Assembly: GCF_006491645.1 (NCBI RefSeq)
Contig: NZ_VDCZ01000012.1
Span: 87,175-151,174 of the forward strand
Direction: 5' to 3'
From: Flavobacterium profundi
GTDB lineage: Bacteria > Bacteroidota > Bacteroidia > Flavobacteriales > Flavobacteriaceae
Length of the DNA: 64,000 bases
Below, in pieces: positions 54,423 to 62,715 of this stretch. The notes under the pieces were generated by a model. That model saw only the letters and a program-made list of their open reading frames with translations. It had not been told where the DNA came from and did not search any database. Made by a program: the position numbers and the translations under genes. Position 1 is the first letter of the stretch; each line of letters starts with the position of its first letter.

Positions 54423-54501
54423 TGGATTGTGCAATAGGGAATTTAGAAATCGGAATTTAGTTAAAAGTTAAAAGTATACCAACAACCAACAACTATTTCA
54501 C

Positions 54502-55290
54502 CTAAAAACCTCTTTGTCTTTTAGCTTCAAAAAGTAAAATAGCTGCTGCTACTGAAACATTCATGGAATCAATTTCCCCTTGCATGGGAATTATGATGTT
54601 TTGAGTGCTTTCTTTTCGCCAAGTTTCCGTTAAACCGGTCGCTTCTGTACCTACTACAATTGCTGTTGGAGTGGTGTAATCTACTGTATGGTATTCGTTA
54701 GAATTTTGTAAAGTGGCACTATAAAAGGCAATCTGATTTTTTTTTAGAAAGGCAATCACTTCTTCAGAAGTTCCAATTGCTATTTGTCGGGTAAACAAAC
54801 AACCTACGCTAGAACGTACAATATTAGGATTGTATAAATCACTTTTTGGATTGGCAATAATTACCGCATCAATATTAGCCGCATCGGCAGTTCGTAATAA
54901 AGCACCTATATTGCCAGGTTTTTCTGGAGCTTCTGCTATTAATACTAAAGGATTCTCGCTTAATTTTAAATCGGATAAATGCAATGCTTTGGATTGGGCT
55001 ACAGCCAAAATACCTTCGGTAGTATCTCGATAGGCTAATTTTTGATATATCTCTTTAGAAATTTCAATTCTTTCAATATTAGAATTATCAAAGTTTTGAT
55101 AATCTTTATTTTGCATTACATCAGGACAAAAAAGTAAGGTGTTTAAGACATAACCTCCTTTAATGGCTAATTCAATTTCTCTTTTTCCTTCAATAAGAAA
55201 GGTACCCGTTTGCTTTCTGGTTTTAGCTTTTTCTTGTAATTGAACTAAGGATTTGATATATGGATTTTGTACAGAAGTAATTTGTTTCAT
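54502..55290 (-). CDS. TrmH/SpoU family RNA 2'-O-methyltransferase
   Basis: SPOUT-fold RNA methyltransferase. An N-terminal RNA-binding domain (with TFLIEGKREIELAI) is followed by the knot: EAPEKPGNIGALLRTADAAN motif 1, IVVGTEATGLT motif 2 and SMNVSVAAAILLFEA motif 3. I start it at the ATG at 55290 (MKQITSVQNP), since the extra eight residues from 55314 are not typical. The rRNA or tRNA target is not known. Confidence 0.9.
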   Translation of the reverse strand: MKQITSVQNPYIKSLVQLQEKAKTRKQTGTFLIEGKREIELAIKGGYVLNTLLFCPDVMQNKDYQNFDNSNIERIEISKEIYQKLAYRDTTEGILAVAQSKALHLSDLKLSENPLVLIAEAPEKPGNIGALLRTADAANIDAVIIANPKSDLYNPNIVRSSVGCLFTRQIAIGTSEEVIAFLKKNQIAFYSATLQNSNEYHTVDYTTPTAIVVGTEATGLTETWRKESTQNIIIPMQGEIDSMNVSVAAAILLFEAKRQRGF

Positions 55291-55311
55291 CAAAGAGAAA
55301 TTATTTGAATG

Positions 55312-55319
55312 CAAAATTA
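55312..55319 (-). promoter_or_regulatory. -7 promoter box of the TrmH-family gene
   Basis: On the minus strand TAATTTTG fits TAnnTTTG, 21 bp upstream of the ATG at 55290. The position also argues for the 55290 start, since an ATG at 55314 would overlap the box. Confidence 0.45.
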
Positions 55320-55342
55320 CAAAAGATAATTGTATTTTTTAT

Positions 55343-55384
55343 AAATGAAAAAATCTCACTTCAATAATGAGAGTGAGATTTTTA
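55343..55384 (-). terminator. terminator of the amidohydrolase pair
   Basis: On the minus strand AAAAATCTCACT ... AGTGAGATTTTT (12-bp stem) followed by T residues, 20 bp past the stop at 55405. Confidence 0.85.
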
Positions 55385-55404
55385 GTATTCAAAGCTAGTT
55401 ATAT

Positions 55405-56700
55405 TTATTTTTTGTTTTGAGCCTCAAACTTTTCTTTATAACGATCGTATAACTCGGTTTGATGACTTTCTAAACTAATGTTTCGGCCATCGATAAAAGC
55501 TTGAGTAACTTGATTCGAAGCCATGTCTAATGCATCTCCTTCAGAAATGAATAGCGTAGCACTTTTACCAACTTCTAAAGTACCATATTGATTTTCGATA
55601 CCTAAAATTTTAGCTGTATTTGAAGTGATTAATTGCAATGCTTTTTCTTTTTCCATTCCCCAAGCTACACAAGTTCCAGCATAAAAAGGTAAATTTCTAA
55701 TTTGCATGCGCTCCATATCACCTGCATTTTGAAGCCCCACTAAAATTCCTGCATCGTCTAATAACTTAGCATTTTTATAAGGTAGATTTACATCTTCATC
55801 TTCTAATAAAGGTAAGTCGTGAACCCTTCTTAATAAAACGGAAACATTATTTTCTTTTAATAATGGAATATTTTTAAAAGCATAATAACCACCTACTAAT
55901 GTCATTTTTTGAATGTTATTTTTCTTTTTAAATACGATTGCATCCACAATTTCTTTTTCTCCATCTACATGTACAAAAAGTGTTTTTTCACCTGTATCTA
56001 AGCCTTTCATAGCTTCGTAAGGAATATCTCTTACAGCAGGATTGGCTAGAAAATACGCTTTCGCATCATTAAAGAAATCTTGAATTTCTGTAACTTGTTT
56101 TTCATAATTTTTATTGGGTTCGATACCTCCTGGTTCTGCCCACCAACCCGATCTGGAGAAACTTCTAGGCCAACTTAAGTGAATCCCATCATTTTCTTTT
56201 ACTACAGCATCTTCCCAGTTCCAAGCGTCTAGTTGTACTACAGAAGAAGTTCCAGAAATACGTCCGCCTCTTGGTGCAATTTGTGCTAATAGAACACCAT
56301 TAGGTCTGGCAGCTTCTACTAAACCAGATTCTGTATTATAAGCAATAATACTTCTAATGTGTGGGTTCATTTCGCCCATTTCACTTTCATCATCGGAAGC
56401 TTTAACAGCATCAATTTCAACGAGACCTAGTGTAGCATTGGCACCAATAAAACCTGGATAAATATGCTTTTTAGATGCATCAATATAAATATCATGCTTT
56501 TCTGGTTTGAAATTGGTTCCATCTTGAATCATCGCAATTTTGCCTTCCTTAATAGAAATAATGCTGTTTTCAATTACTTTTCCATTACCTAGATGGGCTT
56601 TTCCACCAGTAATTAAAATCGTTTGGGTTTGTTTAGGAGCAGGTGTTTGTTGGCCAAAGGCAAAACAACTGACTGCTAATAGGAATATATATTTTTTCAT
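55405..56700 (-). CDS. secreted amidohydrolase-fold protein without the HxH motif (431 aa)
   Basis: Signal peptide (residues 1-16, ending AFG), then the amidohydrolase-superfamily layout: beta-sandwich N-terminus (TILITGGKAHLGNG), the first metal-binding strand, a barrel and a C-terminal LGIENQYGTLEVGKSATLFI segment. In the place of PGFIDxHxH it reads PGFIGANAT (82-90), so the catalytic histidines are missing and it may be a pseudoenzyme. It lies 20 bp after the 1010-aa amidohydrolase gene and shares its terminator, which suggests a functional pair, perhaps a complex. Confidence 0.85.
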   Translation of the reverse strand: MKKYIFLLAVSCFAFGQQTPAPKQTQTILITGGKAHLGNGKVIENSIISIKEGKIAMIQDGTNFKPEKHDIYIDASKKHIYPGFIGANATLGLVEIDAVKASDDESEMGEMNPHIRSIIAYNTESGLVEAARPNGVLLAQIAPRGGRISGTSSVVQLDAWNWEDAVVKENDGIHLSWPRSFSRSGWWAEPGGIEPNKNYEKQVTEIQDFFNDAKAYFLANPAVRDIPYEAMKGLDTGEKTLFVHVDGEKEIVDAIVFKKKNNIQKMTLVGGYYAFKNIPLLKENNVSVLLRRVHDLPLLEDEDVNLPYKNAKLLDDAGILVGLQNAGDMERMQIRNLPFYAGTCVAWGMEKEKALQLITSNTAKILGIENQYGTLEVGKSATLFISEGDALDMASNQVTQAFIDGRNISLESHQTELYDRYKEKFEAQNKK

Positions 56701-56720
56701 AAGATTTCGTACTTTACAAA

Positions 56721-59700
56721 TTATTGATATTTAGCATGAGAAACCACGCAGTTTTCACCTAAGGTATCACAATGGTAATGCCCCACATCTTTTTTCTTAG
56801 GAGCCTGAGTTTTTAAACCTTTATTTTTGGCTTCTAATAAACTGTTTGTCAATTCGCTTCTTTGTTTCTGAATAGAGGCTAGTGTTGCTTTTTCTTTTTC
56901 TAAATCGTAGAAAACAATTCCGTCAACTATGGTTTTTTCTGCTTTAGCATAAATAGATAATGGATTTGCAGTCCAAAGCACCACATCAGCATCTTTACCT
57001 ACTTTAATACTACCTACTTTATCGTCTACTTGTAATAATTTTGCTGGATTTAAGGTGACAAATTTCCAAGCTTCTTCTTCGGAAACATTACCATATTTCA
57101 CTGCTTTTCCTGCTTCTTGATTTAAGCGTCGAGACATTTCTGCATCATCAGAATTGATAGAAACAACCACACCTTGACCGTTCATTAAAGCAGCATTGTA
57201 AGGGATTGCGTCTTTTACTTCATATTTATAACCCCACCAATCTGCAAAAGTAGAACCACCTACACCGTGTTCTGCCATTTTATCAGCTACCTTGTATCCT
57301 TCTAAAATGTGCGTAAAGGTTTGAATTTTGAAATTAAAACGTTCTGCCAATTTCATTAACATATTAATTTCAGATTGAACATAAGAGTGACACGTAATGA
57401 AACGTTTTCTGTCTAGGATTTGTCCTAAAACTTCCATTTCAATATCAAAACGAGGTGCTACTTTGTTTTTGGCTTTGTTGGCATTGTAGTCTGCCCATTC
57501 TTTTTTGTATTCTAATGCTCTTGAAAAATAATCTTCATAAACTTGTTCCACACCCATTCTAGTTTGTGGAAAACGACCACTTCCCCAATTGGATTGTTTT
57601 ACATTTTCTCCCAAAGCAAATTTGATGTATTTAGGAGCGTCTTTTACCAGCATTTCATCTGGAGTGTAACCCCATTTTAATTTAATGAATGCTGCACGAC
57701 CCCCAATTGGATTGGCTGAACCATGTAATAGATTCGCTGAAGTAACACCACCAGAAAGGTTTCGGTATATATTAATATCATCTGAATTTACTACGTCTTC
57801 AATTGTTACTTCTGCTGAGGAATTTTGGCCCCCTTCATTCACACCTCTAGAAATAGCAATATGCGAATGTTCATCAATGATACCCGCTGTTAAATGTTTA
57901 CCAGTTGCATCTACGATTTTTGCATTTGGAGCCGAAAGATTCTTGCCAATTTGCGCAATCTTTCCGTTTTGAATTAACACATCGGTTTCCGTAAGTGTTC
58001 CTTCTTTTTCACCTGTCCAAACCGTTGCGTTTTTAAACAAAATGGTTTCTTGCGTTGGTTTTGCTATATTTCCATAAGCGATATTTGGATAGGTAACAGG
58101 GACCATTTCTGGAACTTTTTTGTCTTCTTTCTTATCGTCTTTCTTATCGTCTTTTTTGTCTTCTTTTTTATCAGATGCTTCTTTTTTAGTTGCTGTCCAA
58201 TTCGTTTCTACACCATTTTCAAGTACTGCTTTTCCTTCTAAAGTAGTTTTGTTTTTTATACCTGTTAAGCGATAAAAAGAAGTTGTAGTCGTATCTTTCG
58301 TTTTAATAACTAAAGTAATCCAAGGTTCTTTATAGGTTAATTTCGTTCCGAAATTGATACTGTCTTTGCTAATTTTGGCATCTAACTTGTCTAATTCACC
58401 AGTAATAGCAAGTTCAAATGTTTGTTGGTTAAACACCAAATCATAAGTACCACGAATATCATCCACATTCATTTTGTCTAAGATATTTCTATTTCCTTGT
58501 ACCCAATTTTCATGAATGGTACTTTTATCGTCGAAAATATCTCCAGAAACAATAATAAAGTTGGCTAAAGCTCCTTTTTTCAAAACCCCTAATGCATCTG
58601 ATTGATTTAAGATTTTAGCAGGTGTTTCCGTTAAAGCAGCCAAGGCTTTTTCTTTGGGTAAACCATATAAAACGGCTTTTCTAAGATTGTCTAAAAAGTC
58701 TTTTGGTTTTTTATTATCGTTAGCTGTTAACACAAAATTGATATTGTTTTCTGCTAAGATTTTTAAGTTGAAAGGTGCTTGATTCCAAAATTTCATATCA
58801 CTTAAACTCACTTGCTGTGCCAAATAAGGATCAGAAACGTCATACGCTTCTGGAAAATCTAAAGGAATGATATACGTTGCACCTGTTTTTTTAATTTCTG
58901 CAATTTTTTCAAATTCGTCTCCGCTACCTTTAATGATATAGTTTACACCAAATTCTTTTCCGATTTTATCCGCTCTTAATTTGTTTAAAATATCACCTGC
59001 ATCAAAAATTTGAATTAAGTTTTTATTGGCATTGAAACTTTCTAACGATAAATCTTTTGTTTTTGAAGCACCTGTTGCATACCATTTAGCATCATGGTAT
59101 ACTTGACGAATTAAAGCCATACTTCCCATTAAGGAAGAAGGATAACTTTGATTGCTTAACTTACTTCTGTCGAAAGTAAAGTGTTGCGAAATTTTCGTAT
59201 TTAAAATTCGTTTGGAATTATTATCGCTATCGTTTAAAGTCCATAGCAGTCCGGTTCCTGCAATGATCCCATCGTTGGAATGACTTAGAACAGTTCCAAA
59301 ACCAACTTCACGTAGTGAACCAGCGGTTTTATCATCATATTTCAAATTTTCATAGGCATTGAATTCTGGTTTTACGTGGTCGTTCCAATAATAGCCTTCT
59401 CTAGAAGCATCGTATTGAGTTACGAAACCTCTTCTAGGAGCAGGTTGCGGTTTATCGATACCAAATTCACTGTAGATGTCGATGAAAGAAGGGTAAATGG
59501 TTTTATCCGTAGCATCGATAAGGGTTGCGTTTTTAGGAAGGGTAACATTGGTACCGACTTCTATAATTTTACCATCTTTAAATAGAAGCGTGGCATTTTC
59601 CAATTTTTGTGTGGGAGACACATAAATAGTTGCGTGGGTAATGGCAACATGGTTCTTAAAGGATTGTTTTACACCATCATTTTTAGGAAAGTAATCTTGA

Positions 59701-59753
59701 GCATTTCCAATAAAAGACAGTAAAAAAACAACTAGGAGCGAACAAATTCTCAT
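56721..59753 (-). CDS. secreted double amidohydrolase: inactive N-half, intact C-half (1010 aa)
   Basis: Signal peptide ends at NAQ (19). Residues about 35-430 form one amidohydrolase-fold domain in which the HxH position reads FIDIYSE (Tyr94, Glu96), so it lacks metal ligands. A linker rich in Lys/Asp (about 519-552) joins a second domain starting near 570 with FKNATVWTGEKEG, an intact EHSH (His629, His631), later His residues (ITCHSYV, QTFTHIL) and Asp (INSDDAE). The chain ends CVVSHAKYQ. Periplasmic imidazolonepropionase/prolidase-like hydrolysis is likely for the C-half. Confidence 0.88.
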   Translation of the reverse strand: MRICSLLVVFLLSFIGNAQDYFPKNDGVKQSFKNHVAITHATIYVSPTQKLENATLLFKDGKIIEVGTNVTLPKNATLIDATDKTIYPSFIDIYSEFGIDKPQPAPRRGFVTQYDASREGYYWNDHVKPEFNAYENLKYDDKTAGSLREVGFGTVLSHSNDGIIAGTGLLWTLNDSDNNSKRILNTKISQHFTFDRSKLSNQSYPSSLMGSMALIRQVYHDAKWYATGASKTKDLSLESFNANKNLIQIFDAGDILNKLRADKIGKEFGVNYIIKGSGDEFEKIAEIKKTGATYIIPLDFPEAYDVSDPYLAQQVSLSDMKFWNQAPFNLKILAENNINFVLTANDNKKPKDFLDNLRKAVLYGLPKEKALAALTETPAKILNQSDALGVLKKGALANFIIVSGDIFDDKSTIHENWVQGNRNILDKMNVDDIRGTYDLVFNQQTFELAITGELDKLDAKISKDSINFGTKLTYKEPWITLVIKTKDTTTTSFYRLTGIKNKTTLEGKAVLENGVETNWTATKKEASDKKEDKKDDKKDDKKEDKKVPEMVPVTYPNIAYGNIAKPTQETILFKNATVWTGEKEGTLTETDVLIQNGKIAQIGKNLSAPNAKIVDATGKHLTAGIIDEHSHIAISRGVNEGGQNSSAEVTIEDVVNSDDINIYRNLSGGVTSANLLHGSANPIGGRAAFIKLKWGYTPDEMLVKDAPKYIKFALGENVKQSNWGSGRFPQTRMGVEQVYEDYFSRALEYKKEWADYNANKAKNKVAPRFDIEMEVLGQILDRKRFITCHSYVQSEINMLMKLAERFNFKIQTFTHILEGYKVADKMAEHGVGGSTFADWWGYKYEVKDAIPYNAALMNGQGVVVSINSDDAEMSRRLNQEAGKAVKYGNVSEEEAWKFVTLNPAKLLQVDDKVGSIKVGKDADVVLWTANPLSIYAKAEKTIVDGIVFYDLEKEKATLASIQKQRSELTNSLLEAKNKGLKTQAPKKKDVGHYHCDTLGENCVVSHAKYQ

Positions 59754-60153
59754 AGGATTGTTTTGGATTAGGTTTAGTTAAAGGGACTAAATATAGCAAG
59801 AATAACCGTTTACGTTGGTATTGGGATTTGAATTTTAGATTTTTTTAACGTTTGTAGTAGAGATCTAACTTTTTGCCTATTTTCTTTTAAAAAAGGATGG
59901 CTATTTATTTTACCATTCGTCTACAGGAATGGGTTGTTGGTCGAGGGAATGGTTTGGGTTTGTCTAAAATTTGAACTATTTGGAATACAACGCAGTATCT
60001 TTACTATGTAATTAAAAGAAAGGTAAATATAAAGAATACTTTTTGCTTTAGTTTACCATAATTGACCTAGTAGTTTAGTTGTTTTATAGTTAAGTTTTAG
60101 ATTTTTAACCCTCGTTTACCCCATAAACGAGGGTTTTGGGGTTTATAAGGTTT
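59754..60153. other. 400-bp intergenic region without a gene
   Basis: No open frame longer than a few dozen codons and no tRNA-like fold. It holds the 5' side of the large amidohydrolase gene and a hairpin near its right end (60107-60137). One -7-like match (TATCTTTA) lies at about 60015 but departs from consensus. An unannotated small RNA ending at the hairpin is conceivable, but nothing specific supports it. Confidence 0.5.
60107..60137. terminator. orphan hairpin downstream of the 142-aa lipoprotein gene
   Basis: AACCCTCGTTTA, short loop, TAAACGAGGGTT is a perfect 12-bp stem. The T-run is on the plus strand (TTTTGGGG), not on the strand of the lipoprotein gene, so it may terminate a plus-strand transcript or act as a 3' end structure. 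Confidence 0.5.
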
Positions 60154-60582
60154 TTATTTTTTTATTGTGAAACCCATTGGAGCTTTTAAAGTTCCATAGT
60201 CATACATATTTATGTAAATTGAAATAGTATCTTTAGCGCCTTTCCATGTAACTCGATAGTTATCTAGCAATACTTCTCCAAATCCAAATGGATCATTTTT
60301 ACTTTTAATGGCACAGCAACTGCCTGCTCTGAAATAGGAAATTTCTTCACCATTTGGACCTGCTAAAGCATTTAAAAACCTTCTTTCATTTACGGGACCT
60401 TCACTTTTGTCAACTCCGCCTACTTGTACTGGATTTTTTGATGATAAGCCATATGTTGGATCTGTTGAAATTTCTGTTATTTCAAAAGTTTGATTATTTA
60501 ACAAATTTGTTTTAACAGCCTGTTTTGGTGATGCACATGAAAACATGATTACCAAAATTCCTGTAGAAATGATTTTCTTCAT
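60154..60582 (-). CDS. lipoprotein, 142 aa
   Basis: Signal peptide with lipobox MFSC (Cys16). The body has YGLSSKNPVQVGGV, NERRFLNALAGPNGE and AGSCCAIKSKNDPFG, features of a small flavobacterial lipoprotein family that databases sometimes mislabel as '2-dehydro-3-deoxyphosphooctonate aldolase'; nothing in it resembles that TIM-barrel enzyme. A vicinal Cys pair is notable. Function unknown. The second lipoprotein gene lies 37 bp upstream. Confidence 0.75.
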   Translation of the reverse strand: MKKIISTGILVIMFSCASPKQAVKTNLLNNQTFEITEISTDPTYGLSSKNPVQVGGVDKSEGPVNERRFLNALAGPNGEEISYFRAGSCCAIKSKNDPFGFGEVLLDNYRVTWKGAKDTISIYINMYDYGTLKAPMGFTIKK

Positions 60583-60619
60583 ATTTAAAATTGTTTAAAA
60601 GAGGTTATGTAAGTATAAT

Positions 60620-61147
60620 TTAAAAACAAGGTTCTTTTCCATACGGATCAGCTTCATGATTGATAGTAAAATGGAATTGTTTTTTATCTTTTTCGCGAGT
60701 GTAGGTTACATAATCCCAAACACCAGAATGCGTAAGGTTATAGGTACCGTTTTTAGTACCGTTGTAGATTTCATCATAATTGGATTCGATGGTAGGGTGT
60801 GCACCACCTTCTGAGGTTTCTTCACTGACGAAAACTAGATTAATAGCTTCTTTTTGTCCTTTATATTTCACTTGTTGTGCTTTTCCATCTTTGGTAAAAC
60901 GAATCCAAATGACTCTTGTAGGCACATCATCATCGGTATAACAAATGTAGTAGTCTTCATTTGTGATTTCATTTGTAGAGGTATCGTTATTTTCTGTAGC
61001 TGGATTTTCTTCAGGTACGATTGTTTCAGTTACTTTTACAGTATCATGCTGTGTATTGTTTTCTAGAGTTGTTGCTGTGGTATTTTCTTTTTTAGACGTG
61101 CAGGAAATAAGTACTAAAAGGAGTAGGAGTAGTGATGCTCTTTTCAT
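60620..61147 (-). CDS. lipoprotein, 175 aa
   Basis: Signal peptide ends in lipobox LISC (Cys16). It is followed by a long Thr/Asn/Glu-rich linker (about residues 20-65) and a compact C-terminal domain with WIRFTKDGKAQQVKYKGQ and GGAHPTIESNYDEIYNG. Not recognised as a named family. The linker length would let the domain reach past the outer membrane or peptidoglycan, which is only an inference. Confidence 0.7.
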   Translation of the reverse strand: MKRASLLLLLLVLISCTSKKENTTATTLENNTQHDTVKVTETIVPEENPATENNDTSTNEITNEDYYICYTDDDVPTRVIWIRFTKDGKAQQVKYKGQKEAINLVFVSEETSEGGAHPTIESNYDEIYNGTKNGTYNLTHSGVWDYVTYTREKDKKQFHFTINHEADPYGKEPCF

Positions 61148-61213
61148 GAGGTTTTTGTTTTTTTAAATGTAAGATTTCCTTTTTATACGTGCAAAATTTT
61201 TTTGATAGCTGAG

Positions 61214-61485
61214 GCTTCTCGACTGCGCTCGAAGTGACAATGGAGTGGTTGCAGTGATATAATTCTAAAACTATCTCATAGATTTTATAGAACAGTTTGA
61301 TTGTAATAAAGGGGTGGTTACGTTCTCGATACATTTTTAATCCATTCCATTTCATAAAAACACTCGAACTGACGGATGGTGGATTTATTATTTTTTTAGA
61401 ATAGCTTCTCGACTGCGCTCGAAGTGACACTGGAGTGGTTGAAGTTATAGTGAGTTTTTCATTTTCTTCTGCTTTTATGCATTTG
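61214..61485 (+). repeat. long direct repeat, copy A
   Basis: About 270 bp, containing two TCTCGACTGCGCTCGAAG elements (61214-61238 and 61404-61428) and the core ending CGAACTGACGGATGGTG at 61364-61380. Homologous in the same orientation to copy B at 62115-62447. The two copies flank the 182-aa membrane-protein gene. It lies in a 349-bp region without another gene. Confidence 0.8.
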
Positions 61486-61496
61486 TTTTTAATTTT

Positions 61497-62045
61497 TTAT
61501 TTTTTTGTTCTGTTTTGAATAAAATAAATAACGGTTGTAAAACTACAGAAGATAATAAATTTGAGTAACCAATCTATAATAAATGCACCCCAAAAAGGTT
61601 GGTACATAGTCCAAGAACTGGGTAAATAATCGCGATGTATTGAAGTAGTAAAGATTACTATTCTTTCAAAGTTAAGCATTAAGAAACAACCAAAAATAAG
61701 GCGCAATAGGCTTATCTTTCTTACAAATTTAAGCAAGAAGATTAATGAAAAGAAAATATAACTGAGTTGTTGTGCATATAATGAAAAGCCATAAGGACCT
61801 TTTAAGCGACTGAATAGGTGTTGGCTTTCCTCTGATTCGGAATGGATAAAAATAAATACCCAATCGGTTACAAAAGTAAGTGTGTAAATGGTTCCTGCTA
61901 AAATAAGTGTTGCTGTTGCTGCTTTATCAATGGCTTGTAAATTGATTTTATTTTTAAAATAGGCGTTATGTTTCCAAAGTAAATAGATGAGGTTGTATAC
62001 TCCAAAGCCAAAAAAACACCATTGCGTAATTTGATATAGGGACAT
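61497..62045 (-). CDS. hypothetical membrane protein, 182 aa
   Basis: Not recognised. Five hydrophobic segments (about residues 5-23, 44-66, 88-107, 113-131 and 155-175) predict a small polytopic inner-membrane protein with Trp/Phe-rich helices. It stands alone, flanked on both sides by copies of a 270-bp direct repeat, and could be lost by recombination between them. No partner gene. Confidence 0.65.
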   Translation of the reverse strand: MSLYQITQWCFFGFGVYNLIYLLWKHNAYFKNKINLQAIDKAATATLILAGTIYTLTFVTDWVFIFIHSESEESQHLFSRLKGPYGFSLYAQQLSYIFFSLIFLLKFVRKISLLRLIFGCFLMLNFERIVIFTTSIHRDYLPSSWTMYQPFWGAFIIDWLLKFIIFCSFTTVIYFIQNRTKK

Positions 62046-62114
62046 GTAATGTTATTTTTTTCAAATCTAGACTTTTGTTTCTAATCTTGCAAGAATAATG
62101 TGTTTTGGAGATAA

Positions 62115-62447
62115 GCTTCTCGACTGCGCTCGCAGTGACACTGGAGTGGTTGCAGTGTTATAATTAAAAAACATCTGTTAGATTTTATAGAACAGTTTGA
62201 TTGTAATAAAGGGGTGTTTAGATTCTCGATACCTTTTTATTCCATTCCATTTCATAAAAACACTCGAACTGACGGATGGTGAATTTATTATTGTTTTAGA
62301 ATAGCTTCTTGACTGCGTTCGAAGTGACAGGTCGTTTTTTTTAATAAGGCTTCTCGACTGCGCTCGAAGTGACAATGGTTTGGTTGTAGTTATAATGCGT
62401 TTTTCATTTTATTCTGCTTTTATACGATACCTTTTTGCATTTGTACC
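62115..62447 (+). repeat. long direct repeat, copy B (with extra insertion)
   Basis: Same element as copy A with substitutions. The TCTCGACTGCGCTCGAAG-type elements are at 62115-62139 (one change), 62304-62328 (two changes) and 62349-62373. Relative to A it has one additional 45-bp unit and runs straight into the 21-bp minisatellite. Confidence 0.78.
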
Positions 62448-62657
62448 ATGCCTTTTTGAACTTTTACCATAGGTTTTTGAATTGTTACGATGCGTTTTTG
62501 CTTTTTTACCATGTCTTTTTGAATTTATACCATAGGTTTTTGAATTTATACCATACCTTTTTGAATTGTTACGATACGTTTTTGAATTGTTACCATGTCT
62601 TTTTGAATTTATACCATAGGTTTTTGAAGATTTACGATAGGTTTTTGAGTTGAAGCG
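62417..62657 (+). repeat. 21-bp minisatellite, about 11 units, with an 84-bp higher order
   Basis: Ten full 21-bp units starting TTTTTG at 62432 (consensus TTTTTGAATTNTTACNATNNN, N variable), flanked by partial units. Units 3-5 and 7-9 repeat the same order of variants, giving an 84-bp higher-order period. Copy A of the long repeat lacks this array and has a single remnant (GCATTTG), so the array arose in copy B. Because 21 is a multiple of 3, open frames exist on both strands but none has a convincing start. Confidence 0.85.
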
Positions 62658-62668
62658 ATTTGGGTTTA

Positions 62669-62706
62669 AAAAAAAACTACAAAGTGTAGTTGCTTTGTAG
62701 TTTTTT
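62669..62706 (-). terminator. terminator of the 243-aa gene
   Basis: AAAACTACAAAG, loop TGTAGTTG, CTTTGTAGTTTT flanked by A and T runs, 10 bp past the stop codon. Confidence 0.83.
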
Positions 62707-62715
62707 AATTTTGAT

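Noticed and set aside
61092..61430. Minus-strand open frame starting MSLRAQSRSY across repeat copy A
   Set aside because: The frame is a translation of the repeat itself and recurs at 62178-62375 over copy B. Such frames are familiar false predictions in flavobacterial genomes.
62178..62375. Minus-strand open frame of similar sequence across repeat copy B
   Set aside because: Same repeat-derived false frame; no start context and no conserved protein.
62435..62653. Plus-strand open frame of heptads (FLNLYHR-like) in the minisatellite
   Set aside because: Length follows from the 21-bp period, the start is a TTG inside a unit, and changes between units are not synonymous. Treated as a repeat, not a gene.
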